Of a stretch of DNA of 64,000 nucleotides, positions 46,638 to 55,256 are shown in pieces (within the stretch, counting starts at the first letter, position 1; the number at the start of each line of letters is the position of its first letter). Source of the stretch: REEB95 sp035934235 (GTDB lineage Bacteria > Pseudomonadota > Alphaproteobacteria > ATCC43930 > CGMCC-115725); assembly GCA_035934235.1 (NCBI GenBank), contig DASYYB010000020.1, forward strand, positions 27,981 to 91,980. The letters run 5' to 3'. Made by a program: the position numbers and the translations under genes. Under the pieces are notes generated by a model that worked only from the letters and a program-made list of their open reading frames with translations, was not told where the DNA came from and did not search any database.

Positions 46638-47381
46638 ATGGACGGCGGAAGCGTACAGACTTCCGCGATGGCCGCCATCTCGGTCGCTTCGCGCAAACTC
46701 AAGCAGCTGCGGCAACGCGCCGGCCTGTCGATCCGCCAGGTGGCCCAGGCGCTCGGCATGGAATACGGCAGCTCGTATCAGCACTATGAAGACCGATTCA
46801 AAAAGCCGCTACTGCCGCTCGAGCTGGTGCTCAAGCTGGTGCCAATCTTCGCGCCGGCCGGAATCGAAGCGGCCGAGCTTTACGCGCTCGCCGGCGTCGA
46901 CGCGACCGGTGAGCGCCCGGCGGGCGCGCTGGCGGCGAACGGCGGAAAAAGCGAGGCGGTGGGCCGCATTCTGCGGATTCCGGAGCTCGACGTGCGCGCC
47001 GCGGCGGGCGACGGCCTGACCGGCGGCGGCGAGAAGATCGTCGATGAGTGGGCGCTGCCGAGCGGCATGGTGCGGCATTATTCGACGGCGCCTGCCAGCG
47101 ATCTGCGCATCATCACCGTGATGGGCGACAGCATGGAGCCGACGTTGCAGCCGGGGCAGCGCATTCTGGTCGACACCGGCGACCGCAACCCGAGCCCGCC
47201 GGGCGTGTTCGTCGTGTGGGATGGGCTGGGCCTCGTGGTGAAACGCTGTCAGGTGGTGCCGCACAGCGTGCCGCCGCGCGTACGCATTACCTCGGACAAT
47301 CCGAAGTACGACGCCTACGAGCGTACGCTGGCCGAGGCCTATATTCAGGGCCGCGTCATCGGCCAGTGGCGCTGGCTGTGA
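46638..47381 (+). CDS. CI/LexA-like S24 repressor (HTH plus peptidase)
   Basis: 247 residues from MDGGSVQTSAMAAISVAS (start uncertain, 46626-46668). XRE HTH at about 18-50: LKQLRQRAGLSIRQVAQALGMEYGSSYQHYE. S24 domain at about 130-245: MGDSMEPTLQPGQRILVD with the catalytic Ser and LGLVVKRCQVV with the catalytic Lys. The candidate self-cleavage site is AAG in LDVRAAAGDG. This is a phage-type repressor cleaved upon SOS. It is divergent from the GcrA-C-like/DUF6456 pair, 20 kb from the structural prophage. Confidence 0.86.
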   Translation: MDGGSVQTSAMAAISVASRKLKQLRQRAGLSIRQVAQALGMEYGSSYQHYEDRFKKPLLPLELVLKLVPIFAPAGIEAAELYALAGVDATGERPAGALAANGGKSEAVGRILRIPELDVRAAAGDGLTGGGEKIVDEWALPSGMVRHYSTAPASDLRIITVMGDSMEPTLQPGQRILVDTGDRNPSPPGVFVVWDGLGLVVKRCQVVPHSVPPRVRITSDNPKYDAYERTLAEAYIQGRVIGQWRWL

Positions 47382-47435
47382 GCGGCGAACGCAGCCGCCG
47401 GTGACGCCTGACCGCCTCTAGCGTACGGCTGGCGA

Positions 47436-48635
47436 TCAGATCTGCTTCAGCGCCTGGTCGAGATCGTCGATCAGGTCGGCCTCGTCCTCGATGCCGGCGG
47501 AGATGCGGATGAGTGCATCGGAAATGCCGAGCTTCGCGCGCTCCTCCGGCGGCAGGCGGCGGTGCGTCGTCGTCGCCGGATGGGTGCTCAGGCTCTTGGT
47601 GTCGCCGAGGTTATTTGAGATGTCCACGAGCTTGAGCGCGTTCATCACACGGAACGCCGACTCCTTCGACGTGCCGGCCTCGAAGCAGACAACGCTGCCG
47701 AAGCCGGTCATCTGCCGGGCGGCCAGCGCGTGCTGCGGATGCGAGGCGAGGCCCGGATAAAGCGTGCGCTTGACCTTCGGATGCTTCTCCAGGAACCGCG
47801 CCACCGCCAACGCGACATCGCATTGACGTCGGACGCGCATCTCCAGCGTCTCCAGCCCTTTCACCAAGAGCCAGGCGTTGAACGGCGACAGCGACGGGCC
47901 GGTGTGGCGCAGGAAGTTCAGCAGATGATCGTCGAAGAATTGCTTCGGCCCAAGCACCGCGCCGCCGAGACTTCGGCCCTGCCCGTCGATATGCTTGGTC
48001 GCTGAATAGACGACGATGTCGGCACCGAGCGCGAGCGGCTTTTGCAACAGCGGCGAGGCGAAGACGTTGTCGACGATCAGCAACGCACCTTTGGCGTGCG
48101 CAAGGTCGGCCACCGTCTTGAGATCGATGATCTCAAGCGTCGGATTGGACGGGCTTTCGACGAAGACGGCGCGCGCGCCCTTGGCCAACGCCTTCTCCCA
48201 CGCCGCGTGGTCGCGGCCATCAACCAGCTCGGTCGTCACGCCAAACCGCGGCAGGATCTGCGTCAGGATGTGGAGACACGAGCCGAAGAGCGCGCGCGAG
48301 GCGACAACGCGATCGCCGGCCTTGAGGAAACAGGCAAACGCAGCGAACACCGCGGCCATGCCGCTGCCAGTGGCGCGGCACATTTCCGCGCCTTCGATCA
48401 GCCGTAGCCGCTCTTCGAACATCGACACGGTCGGGTTGGCATAGCGGCTATAGACGAAGCGCTGGCCATCGGTGGCGAAGGCCGCCTCGGCCTCTTCGGC
48501 CGAGCCGTAGACGAAGCCGGAGGTCATGAAGATCGCTTCGTCGGTCTCGAGGAACTGACTGCGTTGCAGGCCGCCGCGGGTGGCAACGGTCCGCGGGCGC
48601 CAAGAGGCGGGCGGCGGCGGAGGCGTCAAAGGCAT
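47436..48635 (-). CDS. metZ: O-succinylhomoserine sulfhydrylase (MetZ)
   Basis: 399 residues. GFVYGSAEEAEAAFATDGQRFVYSRYANPTVSMFEERL, SGMAAVFAAF, IVDNVFASPLLQKPLALGADIVVYSATKHIDGQGRSLGGAVLG (PLP Lys in SATKHIDG) are motifs of the Cys/Met-metabolism PLP family, MetZ branch. It adds sulfide to O-succinylhomoserine to form homocysteine in methionine synthesis. The SAM-II riboswitch and terminator upstream support this: high SAM should turn it off. Confidence 0.92.
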   Translation of the reverse strand: MPLTPPPPPASWRPRTVATRGGLQRSQFLETDEAIFMTSGFVYGSAEEAEAAFATDGQRFVYSRYANPTVSMFEERLRLIEGAEMCRATGSGMAAVFAAFACFLKAGDRVVASRALFGSCLHILTQILPRFGVTTELVDGRDHAAWEKALAKGARAVFVESPSNPTLEIIDLKTVADLAHAKGALLIVDNVFASPLLQKPLALGADIVVYSATKHIDGQGRSLGGAVLGPKQFFDDHLLNFLRHTGPSLSPFNAWLLVKGLETLEMRVRRQCDVALAVARFLEKHPKVKRTLYPGLASHPQHALAARQMTGFGSVVCFEAGTSKESAFRVMNALKLVDISNNLGDTKSLSTHPATTTHRRLPPEERAKLGISDALIRISAGIEDEADLIDDLDQALKQI

Positions 48636-48684
48636 CGTTCTTCTCCATCAATCGCCGGCGCGGCGCACGTAAACCCGGGCCAAC

Positions 48685-48714
48685 AAAAAAGCCCTGTCCC
48701 GCACGGGTCAGGGC
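48685..48714 (-). terminator. Intrinsic terminator between SAM-II riboswitch and metZ
   Basis: Minus strand GCCCTGACCCGTGCGGGACAGGGC forms a stem GCCCTG/CAGGGC with an inner CCCG/CGGG, followed by TTTTTTG (48690-48684). It lies between the riboswitch and the metZ start. Confidence 0.82.
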
Positions 48715-48730
48715 TTCGACGAGCCTCCGA

Positions 48731-48784
48731 CCTTTTAGCGGGATTTTTTACGTGGCCGCAAGCCGGTCGGCTCAAATCACCACG
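48731..48784 (-). promoter_or_regulatory. SAM-II (SAM-alpha) riboswitch
   Basis: Minus strand: CGTGGTGATTTGAGCCGACC begins the conserved core; P1 pairs CGTGG with CCACG, and the downstream GCTAAAAGG element gives the H-type pseudoknot. This is the alphaproteobacterial SAM-II consensus (GUGGUGAUUUG, GCCACG, GCUAAAAGG) ahead of metZ. A TTGACG -35-like element lies further upstream near 48823. Direct base match, so confidence is high. Confidence 0.93.
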
Positions 48785-48856
48785 ATCACAACGTTATGCC
48801 TACCCCTTCCCGACTCCGCCCGTCAAGTGAGATGCTGGCTGCAAGGGGGACCACGC

Positions 48857-49312
48857 GTGCGCCATTTTATCTCGCTCGACGCTCTTGCCGCCGCGGCCGG
48901 CGAGACGCTCGGCACCAGCGATTGGGTTACGGTGACGCAGAACGCCATCGACGCGTTCGCCGAGGCGACCGGCGATCATCAATGGATCCACGTCGACCGC
49001 GAGCGCGCCAAGAGTTCGCCGTTTGGCACGACCGTGGCGCACGGTTACCTCACGCTAGCGCTGGCGCCGCGGCTGATGGATCAGATCTACAAAGTCGATA
49101 ACGTCCGCCTCCGCATCAATTACGGCCTCAACAAGGTCCGCTTCACCGAGCCAGTGAAAAGTGGCGCGCGGGTGCGCATGACGCTGAAGCTGCTGAGCGT
49201 CGACCGGACGCCTGCGGGCGCACGGGTAACGACGGAAGCGCGATTTGCGATCGACGGCGTCGAGCGGCCGGCCTGCATCGCCGAACTGGTCGCCGTGCTC
49301 GTCCCGAACTAG
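48857..49312 (+). CDS. MaoC-like (R)-specific enoyl-CoA hydratase
   Basis: 151 residues from GTG (VRHFISLDALAAAAGE), after AAGGGGG. TVTQNAIDAFAEATGDHQWIHVDRERAKSSPFGTTVAHGYLTLALAPRL contains the catalytic D-x(4)-H and the hot-dog-fold signature. The enzyme hydrates 2-enoyl-CoA, often feeding polyhydroxyalkanoate synthesis. Stop overlaps the ABC permease stop by 4 bases. A longer upstream frame overlaps the riboswitch and is rejected. Confidence 0.88.
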   Translation: MRHFISLDALAAAAGETLGTSDWVTVTQNAIDAFAEATGDHQWIHVDRERAKSSPFGTTVAHGYLTLALAPRLMDQIYKVDNVRLRINYGLNKVRFTEPVKSGARVRMTLKLLSVDRTPAGARVTTEARFAIDGVERPACIAELVAVLVPN

Positions 49313-50100
49313 TCGGTCGGCTCGAGCGCGCTTTCATGCCAATGGCGCAACAACAGGCGCGATAGCCAAGACAGCACGACGAAAATCGCGATGCCGGTCA
49401 ACGACAGCAGCAGCAGTGCCGCGAACATGCGCGGAATCTCCAGGCGATAGCCAGCCTCGATGATGCGCGACGCCAAACCAGTCTCGGCGCCGCCGGTGCC
49501 GGCGACGAACTCGGCCACGACCGCGCCGATCAGCGCCAAACCGCCGCTGATGCGCACGCCCGCCAGGAACAGCGGCAACGCCGACGGCAATCGCAGCAGG
49601 CGGAGGATTTGCCAACGCGATGCGCCGTAGAGACGGAAAAGATCGTGCAGATTGCGGTCGGCGCTGTTCAGGCCGAGCGTCGTGTTGGCGACAATCGGAA
49701 AGAAAGCAACGATGGTGGCGCAAACCAGCAGCGCGGCGAAAACGTTGTTGACCCAGATGATGATCAGCGGCGCGATCGCGACGACCGGCGTCACCTGGAG
49801 AATCACCGCGTAAGGAAACAGGCTGACTTCGAGCAGCCGCGACAGCGAGAACAGGATCGCCAAAGCGCCGCCGACAACGATCGCAACCGCCAGCGCCGCG
49901 ACGGTGATGCGCAAGGTGACAAGCAACGCGCCAAGTAGGCTAGGCCCGTCGTGCAGCAGCGTCTTGGCGATGAGCCAAGGGCCCGGCAGGACATAGGCGG
50001 GCACGCCGACGAACCACACCGCCGCTTGCCACGCGAGAAGAAACGCCGCACCGACGAGTATCGGCGCCGCAATCCGCCAGAACCGGGATGTACCGTTCAT
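49309..50100 (-). CDS. ABC transporter permease, SsuC/TauC/ThiX type
   Basis: 263 residues with six helices; FLAGVRISGGLALIGAVVAEFVAGTGGAETGLASRII is the EAA loop region (EF-like GAVVAEF). The N terminus (MNGTSRFWRIAAPILVGAAFLLAWQAAV) begins with an inner-membrane helix. It overlaps the ATPase by 4 bases. With the SBP it forms an NMT1-type importer; substrates of this family range from sulfonates to pyrimidines and thiamine precursors, not resolvable here. Confidence 0.87.
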   Translation of the reverse strand: MNGTSRFWRIAAPILVGAAFLLAWQAAVWFVGVPAYVLPGPWLIAKTLLHDGPSLLGALLVTLRITVAALAVAIVVGGALAILFSLSRLLEVSLFPYAVILQVTPVVAIAPLIIIWVNNVFAALLVCATIVAFFPIVANTTLGLNSADRNLHDLFRLYGASRWQILRLLRLPSALPLFLAGVRISGGLALIGAVVAEFVAGTGGAETGLASRIIEAGYRLEIPRMFAALLLLSLTGIAIFVVLSWLSRLLLRHWHESALEPTD

Positions 50101-50843
50101 GCCATCGCCTCCGCCAGATGGCGCGACACCGCGCGGCAATTGTCGGCGTAGCGCTCGGTCAGTCGCAAGGCGTTGTCGCGCGTCTCAGGCAAATCGATCG
50201 CAAGATCAGCGGCGATGCGGCCCGGGCGCTTGGTCATGACGAGGATGCGGTTCGTCAGGAACACGGATTCAAAAACGCTGTGGGTGACAAAGATGATCGT
50301 GCAGCGATGTTGCCGCCACAACGCGCGCAAATCCTCGTTGAGCTTGAAGCGGGTGATCTCGTCGAGCGCCGCAAATGGCTCATCGAGCAGCAGCAACGCC
50401 GGTTCGGTAACCAGGGCGCGGGCAATCGAAACGCGCATGCGCATGCCGCCGGAGAGCTGACGCGGATAAGCCGCGGCGAATTCGCCCAGACCCAACGACC
50501 CCAGTATCGCCGTTATGCGCGGCGATGCCGCCGTGCGCGTCACGCCTGCGAGACGCAACGGCAGATAGACGTTGTCCGCGACCGTTGCCCAAGGCATCAG
50601 CGTCGGCTCCTGGAAGACGAAGCCAACCCGGCCGGCAAGACCGTCGGCGCGCTCCACATGCCCGGCGCTCGGCTCGATCAGGCCGGCGAAAATACGCAGC
50701 AACGTGCTCTTGCCACAACCAGACGGACCGAGAACACCGACGAACTCGCCGGGCGCCACCGCCAGATCGACGCCGGCGAGGGCGGCGATGCCGTTGCGAA
50801 ACGATTTTGCCAGCGCGGCAGCGGCAAGCAGGATCTCGGCCAC
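50097..50843 (-). CDS. ABC transporter ATP-binding protein, SsuB/TauB type
   Basis: 248 residues. Walker A GPSGCGKSTLLRIF (about 39-52), signature LSGGMRMRVSIARALV (about 125), Walker B LLLLDEPFAALDEITR (about 148), and H-loop FVTHSVFESVFL. The family of SsuB/TauB/ThiZ nitrate-sulfonate-type importers. It lies 11 bases downstream of the SBP and overlaps the permease gene. Confidence 0.93.
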   Translation of the reverse strand: MAEILLAAAALAKSFRNGIAALAGVDLAVAPGEFVGVLGPSGCGKSTLLRIFAGLIEPSAGHVERADGLAGRVGFVFQEPTLMPWATVADNVYLPLRLAGVTRTAASPRITAILGSLGLGEFAAAYPRQLSGGMRMRVSIARALVTEPALLLLDEPFAALDEITRFKLNEDLRALWRQHRCTIIFVTHSVFESVFLTNRILVMTKRPGRIAADLAIDLPETRDNALRLTERYADNCRAVSRHLAEAMA

Positions 50844-50854
50844 GCCGCGTCCGC

Positions 50855-51850
50855 CTAGGGTTGTGTCTTGAGGCCGACGCGGTGATCGACGAAGCGCAAC
50901 GTATAGGCCTGGCGATAGTTCATGTCGGTTGGATAAAGGCCTTGTTTCGCCATCACGTCGAAGAATGTGCGCCAGCGCGCATCGGTCATCGCGCCGACGC
51001 CGAGCGTCTTGGCGTCACCGCTGTCGACGATGCCGTGACTCGCCATGGTCGACCGCGCATAGGCCAGCAGCGCGTCGGTTTGCTCGGGATTGTCCTTCTT
51101 GATAAGCGCGTTGGCGTCGGCCGGATCGTGCTTGAAATATGCGTACCAGCCCTCGATCGAGGCGTCGACGAAACGCTGCACCAAGCCGGGATTATCGTGC
51201 ACCAATTTGGCCGACGTCTCGATCAGTGAACCGTAGCTGGCATAACCCGAATCAGCGAGCAGAAAGACCTGCGGATCGCCGCCTGCTTGCCGGATGAGGA
51301 ATGGTTCGCTGGTCAGATACCCTTGCTGGATCGCCCGCGGATTGGTGAGGAACGGCGCCAGATTGAACGTATAAGGCCGGATCTGCGCATCGGTGTAACC
51401 GAATCGCGCTTTGAGGAACAGCCACCAACCGACGCGCGTGTCGCCGCCGATCATAATCGGCTTGCCTTTGAGGCTTGCGAGATCCTTGAAGCCGGCGGCA
51501 CGGTGCGCGATCAGCACGCTCGGATCTTTCTGGAAGAGCGCGGCGACCGCGACCAGCGGAATGTTCTGCTGGCGAACGTTGAGCGGCAGGAAGCTATTCG
51601 ACACGATGGCGAAATCGAGCCGGCCGGCGGCAAGCAGCTGCGTCTGATTGATCTGCGGCCCACCCTGACGCAGCTCGACCTCGATTCCGTGCCGGGCATA
51701 GATGCCTTCGGCGATCGCCGCGTAATAACCGCCGTGCTCGGCTTCGGCACGCCAATCCGTGCCGAAGACCACATGATCGAGCGCGCACGCCGGCCGGCTT
51801 ACGACCAGAGCCGTTAGCACCAGCGCCCAGCACAATCCGGCTTTCTTCAT
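50855..51850 (-). CDS. NMT1/THI5-type ABC substrate-binding protein
   Basis: 331 residues. Signal peptide MKKAGLCWALVLTALVVSRPACA. The mature part has HGGYYAAIAEGIYARHGIEVELRQGGPQINQTQLLAAGRLDFAIVSNSF, the N-terminal NMT1 fold, and a hinge later. This is a periplasmic binding protein. The conserved GGYYAA-like ligand motif hints at a pyrimidine/thiamine-precursor or similar aromatic ligand, but that is inference. First gene of the transport operon. Confidence 0.9.
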   Translation of the reverse strand: MKKAGLCWALVLTALVVSRPACALDHVVFGTDWRAEAEHGGYYAAIAEGIYARHGIEVELRQGGPQINQTQLLAAGRLDFAIVSNSFLPLNVRQQNIPLVAVAALFQKDPSVLIAHRAAGFKDLASLKGKPIMIGGDTRVGWWLFLKARFGYTDAQIRPYTFNLAPFLTNPRAIQQGYLTSEPFLIRQAGGDPQVFLLADSGYASYGSLIETSAKLVHDNPGLVQRFVDASIEGWYAYFKHDPADANALIKKDNPEQTDALLAYARSTMASHGIVDSGDAKTLGVGAMTDARWRTFFDVMAKQGLYPTDMNYRQAYTLRFVDHRVGLKTQP

Positions 51851-51959
51851 CCCCCCACCTCGCGGCGCCTTCTTAGCCCAAGCCGCAGCGCGGTGACAGC
51901 GTGCCGTTAGCCCGGCGGCACGACGTCGACGGTTGGCGATCCGATCCGTGCGCCGGCGA

Positions 51960-52199
51960 TCAATGCTGGTCGTCGTCGCGCCGGCCGCCGGCCGCGTCGT
52001 CGTAACCCTTGGCGTGCGAATAGAACAGCAAGGCCAGCAGCCCGCCAGCGAGGCCGAGCGTCGCCAACCCGCCCAGGATCAGCGCGATGTAGCCCGACGT
52101 CGAGACTTCTACGGCGCCCATCGAGATCCACGCCCACACCGCCACCGAAGCGGCCGAGAGCGCGAGAATGGCGGCGACGGCAATGCCAAGCTTGGTCAT
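51960..52199 (-). CDS. Small two-TM membrane protein (79 aa)
   Basis: 79 residues from MTKLGIAVAAILALSAASVA, one N-terminal helix, then STSGYIALILGGLATLGLAGGLLALLFYSHAKGYDD with a second helix, and an acidic/Arg C terminus (GGRRDDDQH). This layout is frequent in Rhizobiales; function unknown. Downstream of the GntR promoter, in the opposite direction. Confidence 0.6.
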   Translation of the reverse strand: MTKLGIAVAAILALSAASVAVWAWISMGAVEVSTSGYIALILGGLATLGLAGGLLALLFYSHAKGYDDAAGGRRDDDQH

Positions 52200-52289
52200 G
52201 GTGCGGTCCTGATTAGCGCGCCGATCATAAGACGCTGGCCGGCCGACGAAAGCACAACCAGCGGACAACTATGTCGCAGATGCTGCCGT

Positions 52290-52312
52290 AAATATAATAT
52301 TTTATTATATTT
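52290..52312. promoter_or_regulatory. Perfect AT-rich 23-bp palindrome between divergent genes
   Basis: AAATATAATA (52290-52299), TTT, TATTATATTT (52303-52312), both arms containing TATAAT, so it can serve as -10 on both strands. It lies 42 bases before the GntR gene and about 90 bases upstream of the leftward two-TM gene. In GC-rich DNA such an island stands out, and it is a plausible operator for the adjacent GntR protein. Confidence 0.7.
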
Positions 52313-52353
52313 GTGCCGCCGGCTAGGATCGGGGCCTCGAACGGAGGTCGGCA

Positions 52354-53103
52354 GTGTCGGTGCACGTGCTGTTCAAGACTGGCGAGCGGCCGGAAGGCGG
52401 CACGCTGTCGGCACGACTGGTTGCCGAGGTGCGCGAAGCGGTCTTCGAAAAACGCGTCAAGCCGGGTGATTTTCTCGGCACCGAAAAAGACATCGCGGAA
52501 CGCGCGCAGATCAGCCGGATGGCGGCACGCGACGCGCTGCGGACGCTGGCCGCACTCGGCGTCGTCGAGATCAAGGTCGGTGCCGGCGGCGGCGTGCGCA
52601 TCGCGCATGGCAATCCGCGGCAGTTCGCCGAAGCGCTCGCCGTTCAGCTCGATCTCGCCGGCATCAGCGCCACCGAAATTCTCGACGCGCAGCGCGCCAT
52701 TGAGACACTGGCGGCCGAGCTGGCAGCCGAGCACGCCACCGTGACCGAAATCGCAGGCTTAAAGCGCCTCCTCGCCGCTGCCGAAGGACAGATCGACGAC
52801 GTTCCGGCATTTACGCGCGCCTGTCTCGACTTCCATCTTGCGATTGCCGAAGCGTCGCATAATCGCGTGCTGGCGGCACAGTTGCGCTCCTTGCAGCACG
52901 TGTCATGGCCGACACGAAACCCGGCCCTGACGCGAACCGTCGCGCTCCACATCCTCGAAATCCATCGCAAGCTGGTTGCGCTGATCGAGGCGCGTGACGC
53001 GGCCGCTGCGCGCCGCCTGATGGACGAACACGTCAAGATGATCCGTGCGCGGCGCACCACCCAATCTGGCCGCAATGCAGCGAAGCACGGCGCCGTTTGT
53101 TGA
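52354..53103 (+). CDS. GntR/FadR-family transcriptional regulator
   Basis: 249 residues from GTG. wHTH at about 20-85: LSARLVAEVREAVFEKRVKPGDFLGTEKDIAERAQISRMAARDALRTLAALGVVEIKVGAGGGVRIA, a GntR pattern (E-x-L-A-x-x-x-x-v-S-R). FCD domain at about 100-230, with helices such as AFTRACLDFHLAIAEASHNRV (metal-binding D, H) and HRKLVALIEARDAAAARRLMDEHV. It probably senses a carboxylate or CoA-linked metabolite. The following SBP-like gene is 25 bases away and probably its target. Confidence 0.88.
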   Translation: MSVHVLFKTGERPEGGTLSARLVAEVREAVFEKRVKPGDFLGTEKDIAERAQISRMAARDALRTLAALGVVEIKVGAGGGVRIAHGNPRQFAEALAVQLDLAGISATEILDAQRAIETLAAELAAEHATVTEIAGLKRLLAAAEGQIDDVPAFTRACLDFHLAIAEASHNRVLAAQLRSLQHVSWPTRNPALTRTVALHILEIHRKLVALIEARDAAAARRLMDEHVKMIRARRTTQSGRNAAKHGAVC

Positions 53104-53128
53104 ATCGAATCGGACAACGGAGGAAGCC

Positions 53129-54004
53129 ATGAGCAAATTCATCATCGCACCTCACTTCCGGCTGCAAGAATGGGTCGCCGAAGAGAAAGGGTATTTCCGC
53201 GATGAAGGGCTCGATTACGAGTTCCGCGAGACCATGGATTCGAGCACCGGGCAAGGCCACCAGCTCGGCAATAAGGTCGGCGCCTTCCAGTCAATCGAGC
53301 AAGGCCGGGCCTGCGATATCAGCGGCGCCTGTCATTGGACCGTCAACGTCGCGGCCGCCAAAGGCCACGCCAAACTCTATGCCGACGCCTATTCAGTTTC
53401 GCCTGCCGGCATTTTCGTGCCGCCGGAATCGCCGATCAAAGAGCCGGCCGATCTCAAAGGCGTACCGATTTCCGTCGGCTACCAGTCCGGCAGTCATTAC
53501 GCGACGATCCAGGCGCTCGAACAATACATGTCGTTGAGCGACATCAAGCTCAGCTTTGCCGACGGACTGCTGTTCAGCCGCATGGAGTTGTTGTTCGACC
53601 GCAAGGTGCCAGCAGTCACCGTGTTCAGCGGGCCTTACTACTTCCTCGAGCAGCTGGGATTCCGGAAGATGATCGATGCCACCTTCATGATGGCCTCGAT
53701 GATCAACGGCAATCCGGACTCCGAGGACGTGCGCAAATATTTCAGGGCGCTGCGCCGTGCCCAGCGCGACATCGACCTGCGGCCCGAGATTTACACGCAC
53801 TATTATGAGAAGGAGTTCCCCACGCGCTTCCACGGCCTGATGGATACGCGGCGTTGGGGGCCCGGCGAGCGCATCGTCTTCGAACCCTATACGAAGGAGG
53901 TGTTCGAGGAATCGCAGCGCTGGATTGCCGAGCGCGGCATTTTCCCCGATGGCACCGGTAATGCCGCCTACGAGAATGCAGTCGTGACGCTGGCCGCGGA
54001 ATAA
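53129..54004 (+). CDS. NMT1-like substrate-binding protein without signal peptide
   Basis: 291 residues from MSKFIIAPHFRLQEWVAEEKG, start fixed by ACGGAGGAAGCC. APHFRLQEWVAEEKGYFRDEGLDYEF (NMT1 N terminus), then GQGHQLGNKVGAFQSIEQG and GACHWTVNVAAAKGHAKLYADAYSVSPAGIF have the family fold, but no signal sequence is seen, unlike the 50855 protein. It may be a cytosolic ligand-binding or enzyme-like member (for example NMT1-type sulfur/carbon-acquisition protein). Coupled to the GntR gene. Confidence 0.75.
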   Translation: MSKFIIAPHFRLQEWVAEEKGYFRDEGLDYEFRETMDSSTGQGHQLGNKVGAFQSIEQGRACDISGACHWTVNVAAAKGHAKLYADAYSVSPAGIFVPPESPIKEPADLKGVPISVGYQSGSHYATIQALEQYMSLSDIKLSFADGLLFSRMELLFDRKVPAVTVFSGPYYFLEQLGFRKMIDATFMMASMINGNPDSEDVRKYFRALRRAQRDIDLRPEIYTHYYEKEFPTRFHGLMDTRRWGPGERIVFEPYTKEVFEESQRWIAERGIFPDGTGNAAYENAVVTLAAE

Positions 54005-54014
54005 CCCGGCAGCG

Positions 54015-54215
54015 TCACTTTACGGTGTTCCGCCGACCGGGGCGTGTGGCCGCGAAGCTCGGCGGATCGCTTGCCGGAAACGAATCGGCGCTCATGACAT
54101 CGAGCTCGTCCTCGGACAGGGCCGGCCGCGGTGCACGATCCGTTGGCCGCTTGCGCTTTTTGGTGACACGGCGTTGCCGTTTGCCAGGTCTCTCGCCTGC
54201 ACGCGCGCGCTTCAT
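54015..54215 (-). CDS. Small basic protein with SFPASDPPS motif (66 aa)
   Basis: MKRARAGERPGKRQRRVTKKRKRPTD is strongly basic, and DELDVMSADSFPASDPPSFAATRP is the short acidic tail motif found at the end of many alphaproteobacterial small proteins. Probably nucleic-acid-binding in its N-terminal part. Converges with the leaderless SBP gene. Function unknown. Confidence 0.58.
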   Translation of the reverse strand: MKRARAGERPGKRQRRVTKKRKRPTDRAPRPALSEDELDVMSADSFPASDPPSFAATRPGRRNTVK

Positions 54216-54367
54216 GCTTGCCTCCACCCAGAACGTATATGCCGGCAAACGCGCAAGAACCGGCATGGTTCCCCACGGCGGGTCGGCCCGGGTGGCCGCC
54301 CTCGCAGCGGATTCAAGAATATGTTCTGATGGCCGCGGCGCGGATCAATGCGGCGAGCGAGGCATCG

Positions 54368-55174
54368 ATGAGCATAGCTGCGATTTCTCCGACCGAGCGG
54401 GTCACCGCCACGATCGACGGCGCGATCGGCTGGTTGATCTTCAACAACCCCGCCAAGTGTAACGCACTGTCGCTGGACATGTGGCAGGCGATTCCGGCGA
54501 TCCTCGATCGCTTCGAGCGCGAGCCGATGGTACGCGTCGTGGTGCTGCGCGGCGCCGGCGAGCGCGCCTTCACCTCGGGTGCCGACGTTTCGGAATTCGA
54601 GCGGCTGCGTGGCACGCCCGCCGAGCAGGAGCGCTACAGCACGATTTCGGAAACCGCCTTGACCCGATTGCAGCAGTTTCCGAAGCCGACGATTGCCATG
54701 ATCCAGGGCTATTGCATGAGCATCGGCCTGGGCGTCGCGCTGGCCTGCGACTTGCGCTTTGCCGGATCGAGCGCGCGTTTCGCCAGTCTCGCGGCGCGTC
54801 TCAGCCTGACCTACCGGTGGTCCGACATCAAGAAACTGGTCGATCTGATCGGACCGGCGCGCACCAAGGATTTCTTCTATAGCGCGCGGCACGTGCCGGC
54901 CGAGGAGGCACTGACGATCGGCCTGGTCGAATACATGCGATCCGATACGGAGATCGAAGCGTTCACCCGCGCCTACTGCGCCCGCATCGCCGAAAACGCA
55001 CCGCTGAGCATGACGGCGACCAAACGGATCGTCGCCGAATTGGTCAAGCCATCGTCCGAGATCGACCGCAACCTATGCAAGGCGATCGTCGCGAGCTGCT
55101 ACGCCAGCGAGGATTACGTCGAAGGCCGGCGCGCTTTCATGGAAAAGCGCCAACCGGTTTTTCGCGGCAAGTAA
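54368..55174 (+). CDS. Enoyl-CoA hydratase/isomerase family protein
   Basis: 268 residues from MSIAAISPTERVTATIDGAI; GAGG 7 bases upstream favours this ATG over one 39 bases earlier. VVLRGAGERAFTSGADVSEFERLRGT and AMIQGYCMSIGLGVALACDLRFA (oxyanion-hole region) are crotonase motifs. Ends VEGRRAFMEKRQPVFRGK. The DLRFA glutamate position of true hydratases is not the standard Glu, so the exact reaction is open. Possibly shares a pathway with the GntR/SBP genes nearby. Confidence 0.88.
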   Translation: MSIAAISPTERVTATIDGAIGWLIFNNPAKCNALSLDMWQAIPAILDRFEREPMVRVVVLRGAGERAFTSGADVSEFERLRGTPAEQERYSTISETALTRLQQFPKPTIAMIQGYCMSIGLGVALACDLRFAGSSARFASLAARLSLTYRWSDIKKLVDLIGPARTKDFFYSARHVPAEEALTIGLVEYMRSDTEIEAFTRAYCARIAENAPLSMTATKRIVAELVKPSSEIDRNLCKAIVASCYASEDYVEGRRAFMEKRQPVFRGK

Positions 55175-55256
55175 CCGCCGATCACAAGACGTGTTTTGCG
55201 CGCGGTGCGTTTCGCGTCTTGGTCTAAGATGGCCAACCTAGAAAATGGAGAAGAAG

